Program-made: the position numbers and the translations under genes
Shown here: positions 15,039 through 22,006 of the stretch, piece by piece
Numbering within the stretch: the stretch's first letter is position 1
Layout of the letters: the number at the start of each line of letters is the position of its first letter
Notes under the pieces: model-generated
Told to the model about the DNA's origin: nothing
What the model saw: only the letters and a program-made list of their open reading frames with translations
The model's database searches: none
From: an uncultured Lachnospiraceae bacterium
GTDB taxonomy: Bacteria; Bacillota; Clostridia; Lachnospirales; Lachnospiraceae
Direction: 5' to 3'
DNA length: 22,405 bases
NCBI GenBank assembly: GCA_900553305.1
Contig: USDI01000012.1
Location: 1-22,405 of the forward strand

Positions 15039-15518
15039 ATGTTAAAGAAATATCTGATTGTTTTTTTTGTATCTATGGTTCCGCTGATTGAGCTTCGTGG
15101 TGCCATTCCGATTTCCCAGGGAATGGGCCTGCCGATCTGGACCTCTTATGTGGTTTCCATTATCGGGAATATGGTACCGGTTCCGTTTATCTATCTGTTT
15201 GCCCGTAAGATCTTAGAGTGGGGAGCAGACAAGCCGGTTATTGGCAAATTCTTTACCTTCTGTCTGGAAAAGGGGAAAAAGGGTGGCGAAAAGCTGCAGG
15301 AGAAGGCAGGACGCGGACTCTTTGTGGCATTAATGCTTTTTGTAGGAGTTCCGTTACCGGGAACCGGTGCATGGACCGGAACACTGGCAGCGAGTCTTCT
15401 GGATATGAAGTTTAAGGACAGTGTCATTGCCGTAATGCTTGGCGTGCTGCTTGCCGGTGTGATTATGATGGCAGCCAGTATGGGCGTATTTGGCGCGGCG
15501 GGTGCACTGTTTGGCTAA
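15039..15518 (+). CDS. Small multidrug-export-like membrane protein (COG2426 family)
   Basis: 159 residues. The ATG at 15039 follows TAAGGAGA; an earlier in-frame start at 15015 has no binding site. Four or five TM segments. 'MVPLIELRGAIPISQGMGLP' near the N-terminus and 'LFVGVPLPGTGAWTGTLAAS' are the two hallmark blocks of the family, which resembles re-entrant loops of DedA proteins. The family name 'small multi-drug export' rests on little experiment, so transport is not certain. A Lys/Glu/Gly-rich cytoplasmic loop (about residues 75-95) separates the halves. It lies 18 nt upstream of the methyltransferase, so the two are likely co-transcribed. Confidence 0.85.
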   Translation: MLKKYLIVFFVSMVPLIELRGAIPISQGMGLPIWTSYVVSIIGNMVPVPFIYLFARKILEWGADKPVIGKFFTFCLEKGKKGGEKLQEKAGRGLFVALMLFVGVPLPGTGAWTGTLAASLLDMKFKDSVIAVMLGVLLAGVIMMAASMGVFGAAGALFG

Positions 15519-15536
15519 GGAGAAGGGAGTATTATA

Positions 15537-16454
15537 ATGGAAGCATATACGGATTTTGCGGAAGTTTATGATACCTTTATGGGCGATGTCCCGTATGAAG
15601 AATGGGCAGATTTTCTTGCTTTACTGATTGAAACTTATAGTGTGAGCCGTCCGGTCCGTGAACCGGGAGAAGTACAGGAGCTTGAAGAAGCACCGGAATC
15701 CGTAGAAATACAGGAATTTGAAGAAGCACTGGAAACTGGAGAGTTACAGGAATTTGAAGAAGTACAGGAAGAGCTCGAAGTGACCGAGGAGGATGCACTG
15801 ATTTCGGAACGGAATCTGGTATTGGATCTGGGGTGCGGCACCGGAACGATCACGGAGCTTTTATATGAAAAAGGCTATGACATGATCGGTGTGGACAGTT
15901 CCGAAGAGATGCTGCAGATTGCCATGGATAAGAAGTTTGAGACACAGAGCGATATCCTGTATCTGTGCCAGGATATGCGTGAGCTGGATCTGTACAGTAC
16001 GGTCGGAACGGTTGTCAGTGTCTGCGATTCCCTGAATTATCTGCTGATGGATGAGGATGTGGTTCAGACTTTCCGTCTGGTGAATAATTACCTGTTCCCG
16101 GGTGGAATTTTTATTTTTGACTTTAATACGATTTATAAATACGAGGAAGTGATCGGTGATACGACGATTGCCGAAAACCGCGAGGATTGCAGCTTTATCT
16201 GGGAGAACTTCTATAGCTGTGAGGATCATATCAACGAATACGATGTAACGGTGTTTGAGCGTCAGGAGGATGATCTGTACCGCAAGTTTACAGAGACCCA
16301 TTATCAACGGGGGTATTCCCTGGATGAAATGAAAGCTTTTCTTGAAAAAGCGGGACTTACGTTCGTGACAGCCATGGATGAGAAAACGCATGAAGATCCG
16401 ACCGAAACCAGTGAGCGTATCTATGTGATTGCAAGGGAGCATGGAAAACAATGA
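15537..16454 (+). CDS. Class I SAM-dependent methyltransferase with an acidic repeat insertion
   Basis: 305 residues, about 50 longer than close family members. GGAGAAGGGAG precedes the ATG. The N-terminus 'YTDFAEVYDTFMGDVPYEEW' is typical of a Firmicutes methyltransferase family. Motif I is DLGCGTG (97-103), motif II acid 'GVDSSEEML', then 'LCQDMREL' and 'VCDSLNYLL'. Between the N-terminal helix and motif I lies a Glu-rich stretch (about 44-85) built from three 12-residue repeats of the form xQEFEEAxExxE (46-81). The insertion falls before the SAM fold, so activity may be kept. The substrate is unknown. It sits between the small membrane protein and hslO on one strand; a degenerate copy of the 3'-UTR repeat begins at its stop codon. 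Confidence 0.88.
   Translation: MEAYTDFAEVYDTFMGDVPYEEWADFLALLIETYSVSRPVREPGEVQELEEAPESVEIQEFEEALETGELQEFEEVQEELEVTEEDALISERNLVLDLGCGTGTITELLYEKGYDMIGVDSSEEMLQIAMDKKFETQSDILYLCQDMRELDLYSTVGTVVSVCDSLNYLLMDEDVVQTFRLVNNYLFPGGIFIFDFNTIYKYEEVIGDTTIAENREDCSFIWENFYSCEDHINEYDVTVFERQEDDLYRKFTETHYQRGYSLDEMKAFLEKAGLTFVTAMDEKTHEDPTETSERIYVIAREHGKQ
15672..15779 (+). repeat. Minisatellite: three 36-nt tandem copies inside the methyltransferase gene
   Basis: Copies at 15672-15707, 15708-15743 and 15744-15779, each with the block ACAGGA-n2-TTGAAGAAG. The period is a multiple of three, so copy number changes keep the frame. Copies have diverged at several positions. Confidence 0.85.
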
Positions 16455-16485
16455 TTGTTCACACAGAGGTACGGGTGAGCAGTAA
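16454..16485 (+). repeat. Degenerate copy of the 3'-UTR repeat element (copy 3)
   Basis: Begins at the last base of the methyltransferase stop codon. ATTGTT, then AGAGGTACGGGTGAGCAGTA, matches the 36-nt element with a gap of about three bases and several substitutions. Same orientation relative to the upstream gene as the other two copies. Confidence 0.55.
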
Positions 16486-16499
16486 AGAGAGGTAGAAGA

Positions 16500-17375
16500 A
16501 TGGATTATATTGTAAGAGCCACGGCGGCAAATGCCCAGATCCGGGCTTTTGCTGCAACAACAAGGGATTTAACCGAACATGCAAGGCAGGTTCATAATAC
16601 AAGCCCGGTGGTAACCGCAGCTTTGGGACGTCTGATGACGGGAGCGGTGATGATGGGCGTTATGTTAAAGGGAGAGGATGATCTGCTGACCTTACAGATC
16701 AGCGGTGACGGCCCGTTAAAGGGAATGACCGTGACAGCGGATGCAAAGGGCCATGTAAAAGGCTATGCGATTGAACCGCAGATTATGCTGCCTCCGAGCC
16801 TTGCCGGGAAGCTTGATGTTGGCGGGGCGGTCGGAAATGGCTTCTTACGTGTCATTAAGGATATGGGCTTAAAGGAACCGTATGTTGGTCAGACAGAGCT
16901 CCAGTCCGGAGAGATCGCTGAAGATCTTACTTATTATTTTGCAACCTCGGAACAGGTGCCATCCAGTGTCGGCCTCGGCGTTCTGATGGAAAAAGACAAT
17001 ACTGTGAAGCAGGCGGGAGGATTTATCATTCAGCTGATGCCCTTTACCGAGGAAGCGGTGATTGAGCAGCTGGAGAAGAATCTCGCAGAGTTTTCCACGG
17101 TAACAAAGGTTCTCGATGAGGGAAAGACACCGGAAGAAATGTTACAGATGCTGCTTGCCGGGATGGATCCGGTGATTACGGAACAGAGCCCCTGCGAATT
17201 CTGCTGCGACTGCAGCAAGCACCGGGTAGAGAAGGCGATTATCAGTATCGGTAAGAAGGACATTCAGGATATGATTGATGACGGGCAGGAAATCGAAGTC
17301 AACTGTCACTTCTGTAATACGGCTTATAAGTTTTCCGTAGAGGAACTGAAGGGGTTACTGAAGAAAGCCAGATAG
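16500..17375 (+). CDS. hslO: Redox-regulated chaperone Hsp33
   Basis: 291 residues, full length. AGAGAGG precedes the ATG. The N-terminal domain begins 'DYIVRATAANAQIRAFAA' and includes 'GRLMTGAVMMGVMLKGED', typical Hsp33. The C-terminal redox switch carries the four zinc cysteines as CDC (C236, C238) and CHFC (C269, C272). There are also two extra cysteines just before (C232, C235), giving CEFCCDC. In the cytoplasm, oxidation releases zinc and unfolds the linker, turning on ATP-independent holding of unfolding proteins. It suits an anaerobe facing oxygen or bile stress. It is the last plus-strand gene before a bidirectional terminator. Confidence 0.95.
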   Translation: MDYIVRATAANAQIRAFAATTRDLTEHARQVHNTSPVVTAALGRLMTGAVMMGVMLKGEDDLLTLQISGDGPLKGMTVTADAKGHVKGYAIEPQIMLPPSLAGKLDVGGAVGNGFLRVIKDMGLKEPYVGQTELQSGEIAEDLTYYFATSEQVPSSVGLGVLMEKDNTVKQAGGFIIQLMPFTEEAVIEQLEKNLAEFSTVTKVLDEGKTPEEMLQMLLAGMDPVITEQSPCEFCCDCSKHRVEKAIISIGKKDIQDMIDDGQEIEVNCHFCNTAYKFSVEELKGLLKKAR

Positions 17376-17386
17376 AACAGGACATA

Positions 17387-17419
17387 GAAAAAGACAACAG
17401 TAAGATTTACTGTTGTCTT
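17387..17419. terminator. Bidirectional terminator between hslO and the FMN-binding-like gene
   Basis: A perfect 13-bp stem, AAGACAACAGTAA with TTACTGTTGTCTT, loop GAT. On the minus strand it is followed by a TTTTT run, on the plus strand by ATGCTTTGTTT. It separates convergent genes. Confidence 0.85.
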
Positions 17420-17438
17420 ATGCTTTGTTTATATCGGG

Positions 17439-17894
17439 TCATTCGGCAGGAGTGGAGGAAGGTTTTGCCCTGCCAAGCGAGGTCTTAATCGCATCCAGTA
17501 ATACCAGAGAGGTATATTTATTGTCGTCCGAATAGGAAATATCACTGACGGACTGGTTGCGTACGATCTGATTCGCCAGATCATCAAAGGCCGGTTCGAG
17601 CAGAGGAAACATGGTGGTCACGGCTTCATCTAAGTTTACCATCCGGATGTCATTGATATTATTCTCGTCTACCGTCACGGCAATATCAACGGTGCGGTCA
17701 TTGAGCATCAGAGAGGTTGTATAAATACCTGGTACATAAGTAGGCTCCTTGGTAGGAGAAGCGGCTTCTTCGCTCTTTTTCGGAGAATAAACAACGATGA
17801 GGAGAATGATGAGCAGAAGGCCCAGCACAATAAAGATACCGGTATAAATTAATTCTTTCATACGAAGTACGATGATTTTAGTTTTGGCATTCAT
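17439..17894 (-). CDS. Membrane-anchored FMN-binding-domain-like protein
   Basis: 151 residues. The start at 17894 has AAAGGA just upstream. One N-terminal TM helix (about residues 15-36, 'IYTGIFIVLGLLLIILLIVV') is followed by a Ser/Pro/Thr linker and an extracellular domain of about 95 residues. 'VPGIYTTSLMLNDRTVDIAV TVDENNINDIRMV' and the closing 'YTSLVLLDAIKTSLGRA' follow the pattern of FMN_bind domains (GxYxG...VxVTVxxGxI...AxxxAL). The usual SGAT motif, where Thr carries covalent FMN, is missing here (DISYSDDNKYTS), so it may not bind flavin. Function unknown; single gene, divergent from dapF. Confidence 0.7.
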   Translation of the reverse strand: MNAKTKIIVLRMKELIYTGIFIVLGLLLIILLIVVYSPKKSEEAASPTKEPTYVPGIYTTSLMLNDRTVDIAVTVDENNINDIRMVNLDEAVTTMFPLLEPAFDDLANQIVRNQSVSDISYSDDNKYTSLVLLDAIKTSLGRAKPSSTPAE

Positions 17895-17920
17895 GGGAAA
17901 TCCTTTAAGATATCTTTTTT

Positions 17921-17928
17921 ACTATAGT
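17921..17928. promoter_or_regulatory. Shared symmetric -10 box for the divergent FMN-like gene and dapF
   Basis: The palindrome ACTATAGT reads TATAGT on both strands and sits centrally in the 59-bp divergent gap. It would give short leaders just containing each ribosome binding site. Neither side has a good -35. Confidence 0.35.
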
Positions 17929-17953
17929 ATTTTTAAGAAGGGAGATTTATGCT

Positions 17954-18796
17954 ATGAAATTCACGAAAATGCATGGCTGCGGCAATGATTATGTTTATGT
18001 GGACGGTGCACGGGAAAAGATTCCGGCAGAGCGCAAAAGTGAGGTTGTAAAGTTCTTGAGCGACCGTCATTTTGGAATCGGCGGAGACGGTGTGATCTTT
18101 ATTAATCCAAGCGATGTGGCAGACTTTGAGATGGAAATGTACAATATGGACGGAAGCCGTTCCGAGATGTGTGGAAACGGAATCCGTTGTGTCGGAAAGT
18201 ATGTGTACGATCATGGACTTACGCAGAAGACTTCGCTGACCATTGTAAGCTGTGGAAAGATCAAATATCTGGAGCTGACGGTCGAAGACGGAAAGGTTAC
18301 GAAGGTGCGCGTCAACATGGGTTCCCCGATTCTTGAAGCAGCAGAAATTCCGGTTGTGGCAGAGAAGTCTCCTGTCGTTGATACACCGATTACCGTCGAT
18401 GGAAAAGAATACCGCATGACCTGCGTTTCCATGGGAAATCCGCATGCGGTTGTCTATGTGGACGAGATGATTGACGATGAAACGATGGCAAAAATCGGAC
18501 CTTTATTTGAACATCACGAGCGTTTCCCCCGGAGAGTCAATGCGGAATTTGTAAAGGTTTTGAGCAGGGAATGCGTACAGATGCGTGTGTGGGAGCGAGG
18601 AACCGGTGAAACGCTTGCCTGCGGAACCGGCGCCTGTGCCGTAACGGTTGCAAGTATTTTGAACGGGCTGACTGAGGACAGCATTACGGTAGAGTTGCTG
18701 GGTGGCAATCTGGAAATCTTCTGGGACAGAAAAGAAAATGTGGTTTATATGACCGGACCTGCAACAACGGTGTTTGAAGGTGAGATCGAAATCTGA
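17954..18796 (+). CDS. dapF: Diaminopimelate epimerase
   Basis: 280 residues, standard length. The enzyme interconverts LL- and meso-diaminopimelate, feeding lysine synthesis and peptidoglycan cross-links. The N-terminus 'MKFTKMHGCGNDYVYVDG' is typical. The two catalytic cysteines are in 'MCGNGIRCVGKY' (C73) and 'ACGTGACAV' (C223); 'GNPHAV' and 'RVNAEFV' are also present. GGGAG lies about 9 nt upstream of the ATG. An ATG at 17949 in another frame overlaps the start as ATGCTATGA but would encode only two residues. The gene is followed after 26 nt by trmO in the same direction, so the two probably form an operon. Confidence 0.96.
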   Translation: MKFTKMHGCGNDYVYVDGAREKIPAERKSEVVKFLSDRHFGIGGDGVIFINPSDVADFEMEMYNMDGSRSEMCGNGIRCVGKYVYDHGLTQKTSLTIVSCGKIKYLELTVEDGKVTKVRVNMGSPILEAAEIPVVAEKSPVVDTPITVDGKEYRMTCVSMGNPHAVVYVDEMIDDETMAKIGPLFEHHERFPRRVNAEFVKVLSRECVQMRVWERGTGETLACGTGACAVTVASILNGLTEDSITVELLGGNLEIFWDRKENVVYMTGPATTVFEGEIEI

Positions 18797-18822
18797 ACGG
18801 GAACGGACAGGAGAAGGGTAAG

Positions 18823-19494
18823 ATGAAACCAATCGCATATATTCATACGGATTTTCCGGAAAAGTTCGGAATCCCAAGGCAGAGCGGCCTTGTGAAGGAA
18901 CTGAAAGGGAAAATCATTTTTGAACCGGAATACCGTTCCATGGATGCCGTCAAGGGACTGGGTGGCTTCAACTATATCTGGCTGCTGTGGGAGTTTCAGG
19001 GAGTGGACCGGTCACATTTTAGTGCAACCGTACGCCCGCCGAGGCTTGGCGGAAATGCCAGAGTGGGAGTTTTTGCAACGAGATCGCCCTTCCGGCCCAA
19101 TCCCATCGGCTTGTCCTCGGTACATCTGGATGCGGTTACGGAAACGGCAGAAGGACCGGTGCTTGAGGTTTCCGGCGTGGATCTGCGGGATCAGACACCA
19201 ATTTATGACATCAAACCGTATCTGCCCTACGCGGACTGTCATCCGGATGCGTTGGATGGATTTGCGGGAGAGGCGAAAGACTATCATGTGGAGGTTGTGA
19301 TCCCTAAGGAGTTGCTTGACCGGATTCCGGACGATCGGCAGGAAACGCTGCGAAAGCTCCTTTCCCAGGATCCGCGTCCCTCGTATCACAAGGATGAGAA
19401 AAGACAGTATGGATTGAGTTTTGCCGGACAGAATATTTCGTTCGTGGTGAATGGAGAGGTCCTCACGGTAACAGGTGTATCAGATGTGTTATAA
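18823..19494 (+). CDS. tsaA: tRNA (adenine-N6)-methyltransferase TrmO (TsaA/YaeB family)
   Basis: 223 residues, full length. AGGAGAAGGG precedes the ATG. The family acts on N6-threonylcarbamoyladenosine 37 of tRNAs reading ACY codons, using SAM. Conserved blocks are 'AYIHTDFPEKFGIPRQSGLV', 'FNYIWLLWEF', 'RPPRLGG' followed by 'GVFATRSPFRPNPIG', and 'DQTPIYDIKPYLPYAD'. The C-terminal region carries 'DPRPSYH', the usual end motif. It is a cytoplasmic single-domain beta-barrel enzyme. It is the second gene after dapF; the T-box-controlled leuA follows. Confidence 0.93.
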   Translation: MKPIAYIHTDFPEKFGIPRQSGLVKELKGKIIFEPEYRSMDAVKGLGGFNYIWLLWEFQGVDRSHFSATVRPPRLGGNARVGVFATRSPFRPNPIGLSSVHLDAVTETAEGPVLEVSGVDLRDQTPIYDIKPYLPYADCHPDALDGFAGEAKDYHVEVVIPKELLDRIPDDRQETLRKLLSQDPRPSYHKDEKRQYGLSFAGQNISFVVNGEVLTVTGVSDVL

Positions 19495-19525
19495 TTATTG
19501 CGATGTGTCATAAGAAATTTAGCAC

Positions 19526-19554
19526 TTGCAACTTCATGGGGCATATGTTATGAT
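19526..19554 (+). promoter_or_regulatory. Promoter of the leuA T-box transcript
   Basis: TTGCAA (19526-19531), a 17-nt spacer, then TATGAT (19549-19554) with an upstream TG (extended -10). The start would be near 19561. Confidence 0.6.
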
Positions 19555-19569
19555 GATTCCATAATTGAA

Positions 19570-19875
19570 TAGCGCATAAATGCGATGATAAGGAATAGTA
19601 GTAAGGATCTGGAAATCAGAGAACTGCCGGGTGGTGCGAGGCAGTCAGAAGTGAATTAGGAACTCACCTTTGAGCAGCCGGCTGAAGGAAGCGTGACCAA
19701 TGGATCAGGAAGAAGCTTCTGTGTAGGTTCGGACGGAATCTCCGCCGTAGAAGGGAGCAGGCATGTTAGTGCTGACGAGTGCACGAGGAATCGTGAAGTA
19801 GAGTGGTACCGCGTAGATTGAATTTACGTCTCTATGAAATCTCTCTGAGGGGGAGATTTTATAGAGATTTTCTAT
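19570..19875 (+). promoter_or_regulatory. Leucine T-box riboswitch
   Basis: This fills most of the 415-base gap between trmO and leuA. Stem I starts around 'GCGATGATAAGGAATAGTAG', carries an AGTGA (E-loop-like) motif at 19650-19654 and presents CTC at 19663-19665 in the context GGAACTCACC, a leucine specifier codon. The T-box itself, GTGGTACCGCG (19803-19813), pairs with the acceptor end of uncharged tRNA-Leu. A terminator hairpin follows. When leucyl-tRNA is scarce, the antiterminator forms and leuA is transcribed. Specifier position is by pattern, not by folding. Confidence 0.9.
19829..19875 (+). terminator. Regulated terminator of the T-box leader
   Basis: TCTCTAT-G-AAATCTC pairs with GAGATTT-T-ATAGAGA around loop TCTGAGGGG, a 15-pair stem with one G-U, followed by TTTTCTATTTTAT. 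The left arm lies just after the T-box, where it competes with the antiterminator. Confidence 0.88.
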
Positions 19876-19909
19876 TTTATAAGGTTTTTAAAGAAAAGGA
19901 GAACAAATC

Positions 19910-21568
19910 ATGGATGCAGCAAAGAAATATGGAAAAACTTATTTTTTACCGCCAACCCCGACTTATGACTGGGTGAAGAAGGACACAATTGAAAAGGCTC
20001 CGATCTGGTGCAGCGTGGATCTGCGAGATGGTAACCAGGCATTGATCGAGCCGATGAGTCTGGATGAGAAGCTGGAATTCTTTACCATGCTGGTAAAGAT
20101 CGGATTTAAGGAAATTGAGGTGGGCTTCCCTGCCGCTTCCGATACCGAGTACCAGTTTGTCCGTGCTTTGATTGAGAAGAATATGATTCCGGATGATGTT
20201 ACCATTCAGGTGCTGACACAGGCCAGAGAGCACATCATCAAGAAGACCTTTGAAGCCGTAAAGGGAGCACCGCATGCGATTGTACACCTTTATAATTCCA
20301 CATCCCTTGCACAGCGCGAACAGGTATTTAAAAAGTCCAAGGAAGAAGTAAAACAGATCGCCGTAGATGGCGCGAAGCTGTTAAAGGATATTGCAGACCA
20401 CACGGATGGAAATTTCTCTTTTGAATACAGCCCGGAGAGCTTCCATGGAACGGAAATGGAATATGCACTGGAGGTATGTAATGCGGTTCTGGATGTATGG
20501 CAGCCGACCCCGGAGCACAAGGTGATTGTGAACCTTCCGACAACCGTACAGAATGCAATGCCCCATGTGTTTGCAACACAGGTAGAATATATGCATAAGA
20601 ACCTCAAGTATCGTGATGGCGTGGTATTGAGTGTTCATCCGCACAACGACAGGGGCTGCGGTATTTCCGATGCCGAGTTTGGTGTTCTGGCAGGTGCAGA
20701 CCGTGTCGAAGGAACTTTGTTTGGAAACGGCGAAAGAACCGGTAACGTGGATATCGTAACGGTTGCAATGAATATGACGATTCACGGCGTGGAATCCGGA
20801 CTGGATTTCAGTGATATTATGAAGATCCGTAAGACCTATGAGCGTCTTACAGGTATGCGTGTGCATGAACGTACTCCTTATGCGGGAGATCTGGTATTTA
20901 CCGCATTCTCCGGATCCCATCAGGATGCGATTTCCAAAGGAATGGCATGGTGGGAAGAAGGAAAGAGCGGAGACAGGTGGACCGTTCCTTATCTGCCGGT
21001 TGACCCGAAGGATCTCGGACGTGAATACGAATCCGATGTCATCCGGATCAACAGTCAGTCCGGTAAGGGTGGCGTTGCCTTTATCTTAAAGCAGAACTTT
21101 GGTATTGCCCTGCCTCAGGAAATGAGAGAAGAGGTTGGTTATCTGGTTAAGGGAATTTCCGATGAGAAGCATAGCGAGCTGACTCCTGCCGATATTTTTG
21201 GAATTTTTGAATCCCATTATGTCAAGGCACGTGACAAATTCGATATTCCGGAATGCCACTTCGTACAAAAGCAGGGTGATATCGAAGCAGCCGTTACCAT
21301 TAAGACCGCAGATGGCACAGAAATTGTCAAAGCTTCCGGTAATGGACGTCTTGATGCGGTCAGCAATGCATTGAAGCAGAGGTTTGGTGTTACTTATGTG
21401 CTTTCCGTATACGAAGAGCATGCTACCTCCATGGGTTCTTCCTCCAAGGCAGCCGCTTTCGTAGGCATCCGGCATGAGGATAAGATGTACTGGGGTGTCG
21501 GCATTAAAGACGATATTATCCAAAGCTCCATTGATGCACTGGTATCCGCAGTAAATAAGATTCTGTAA
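19910..21568 (+). CDS. leuA: 2-isopropylmalate synthase, long (yeast/actinobacterial-like) form
   Basis: 552 residues. AAAGGAGAAC precedes the ATG. The enzyme condenses acetyl-CoA with 2-oxoisovalerate, the first committed step of leucine synthesis. The catalytic TIM barrel has 'CSVDLRDGNQAL' (R39, D40) and the metal-binding 'HPHNDRG' (243-249), then 'GTLFGNGERTGNVD'. The C-terminal region (from about 430, 'AAVTIKTADG', 'SNALKQRFGVTYVLSVYEEH') is the LeuA dimer/regulatory domain that binds leucine for feedback control. The 'YFLPPTPTYDW' N-terminus and length place it with the LeuA2 type. It is controlled by the T-box. No leuB, leuC or leuD is nearby. A copy of the 3'-UTR repeat begins 6 nt after the stop. 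Confidence 0.95.
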   Translation: MDAAKKYGKTYFLPPTPTYDWVKKDTIEKAPIWCSVDLRDGNQALIEPMSLDEKLEFFTMLVKIGFKEIEVGFPAASDTEYQFVRALIEKNMIPDDVTIQVLTQAREHIIKKTFEAVKGAPHAIVHLYNSTSLAQREQVFKKSKEEVKQIAVDGAKLLKDIADHTDGNFSFEYSPESFHGTEMEYALEVCNAVLDVWQPTPEHKVIVNLPTTVQNAMPHVFATQVEYMHKNLKYRDGVVLSVHPHNDRGCGISDAEFGVLAGADRVEGTLFGNGERTGNVDIVTVAMNMTIHGVESGLDFSDIMKIRKTYERLTGMRVHERTPYAGDLVFTAFSGSHQDAISKGMAWWEEGKSGDRWTVPYLPVDPKDLGREYESDVIRINSQSGKGGVAFILKQNFGIALPQEMREEVGYLVKGISDEKHSELTPADIFGIFESHYVKARDKFDIPECHFVQKQGDIEAAVTIKTADGTEIVKASGNGRLDAVSNALKQRFGVTYVLSVYEEHATSMGSSSKAAAFVGIRHEDKMYWGVGIKDDIIQSSIDALVSAVNKIL

Positions 21569-21574
21569 GTGACG

Positions 21575-21610
21575 AATTGTTACTGGAACGAGGTACGAGT
21601 AAACCGTAAC
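21575..21610 (+). repeat. 36-nt 3'-UTR repeat element, copy 2
   Basis: Starts 6 nt after the leuA stop. Core GGAACGAGGTACGAGT is identical to copy 1 (874-909, opposite strand), with inverted ends GTTACTG and CCGTAAC. Three differences from copy 1 over 36 positions. Confidence 0.8.
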
Positions 21611-21638
21611 TACTTTCAAAATACTATGTAATACCGTC

Positions 21639-21667
21639 TTGAAAAAACTTCCGGTATCGTGTACACT
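21639..21667 (+). promoter_or_regulatory. Promoter of the 39-residue peptide gene
   Basis: TTGAAA (21639-21644), a 17-nt spacer, then TACACT (21662-21667). It points to independent transcription of the small gene starting near 21674. Confidence 0.55.
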
Positions 21668-21697
21668 ATAGGAAGTAGTTTACAAGGAGGCTGACAG

Positions 21698-21817
21698 ATG
21701 GAATTTTTATTATTAGGTGGCGGATTATTAATTATTATCTTTGCAGTAGTCATTGCAGTAGTTTCTTCTGTTGTTTCCGCGGTTGCAGCAGAGCAGGATG
21801 AGGAATCCGAAGATTGA
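21698..21817 (+). CDS. 39-residue single-pass membrane peptide
   Basis: The ATG at 21698 follows a strong AAGGAGG by 7 nt, with a promoter just upstream and a strong terminator at 21860, so it is a complete small transcription unit. The peptide is MEFLLLGGGLLIIIFAVVIA followed by VVSSVVSAVAAEQDEESED. Residues about 3-31 are hydrophobic, rich in Leu, Ile, Val and Ala, with a Gly triplet near the start, and the last eight residues are strongly acidic. It has no signal-peptide charge pattern, since the N-terminus lacks Lys or Arg, so an N-out or tail-anchored topology is possible. It may be a regulator subunit of a membrane complex or a toxin-like peptide; no family is recognised. Confidence 0.7.
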   Translation: MEFLLLGGGLLIIIFAVVIAVVSSVVSAVAAEQDEESED

Positions 21818-21859
21818 TGACAGAATTCTGTTGTACACAGATAAATGATAAGAAGACGA

Positions 21860-21910
21860 GACGTCCTGTTTCTGATAAAGAAACAGGACGTCGTTGTTTA
21901 TAAATTTTTA
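21860..21910 (+). terminator. Strong terminator after the small membrane peptide gene
   Basis: A perfect 14-bp stem, GACGTCCTGTTTCT with AGAAACAGGACGTC, loop GATAA, followed by GTTGTTTATAAATTTTTA. Confidence 0.85.
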
Positions 21911-21932
21911 AGAAACGTTTAGAGGCAATTCA

Positions 21933-21961
21933 TTGATTTTTCGTTAGAAAGTCTGTAACAT
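21933..21961 (+). promoter_or_regulatory. Promoter of the zinc-ribbon membrane protein gene
   Basis: TTGATT (21933-21938), a 17-nt spacer, then TAACAT (21956-21961). The start near 21968 leaves a leader of about 39 nt with AGGAGG at 21991-21996. Confidence 0.5.
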
Positions 21962-22006
21962 AGGAGAAAGATTCAGTAAGAATCCAGCTTAGGAGGCGAA
22001 GAAATT

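Noticed and set aside
15861..16451. Minus-strand open frame (196 codons) opposite the methyltransferase.
   Set aside because: The plus strand encodes a clear methyltransferase with motif I; the opposite frame shows no family signature or binding site.
20381..20920. Minus-strand open frame opposite leuA.
   Set aside because: leuA is certain here; the antisense frame has no signals and an odd composition.
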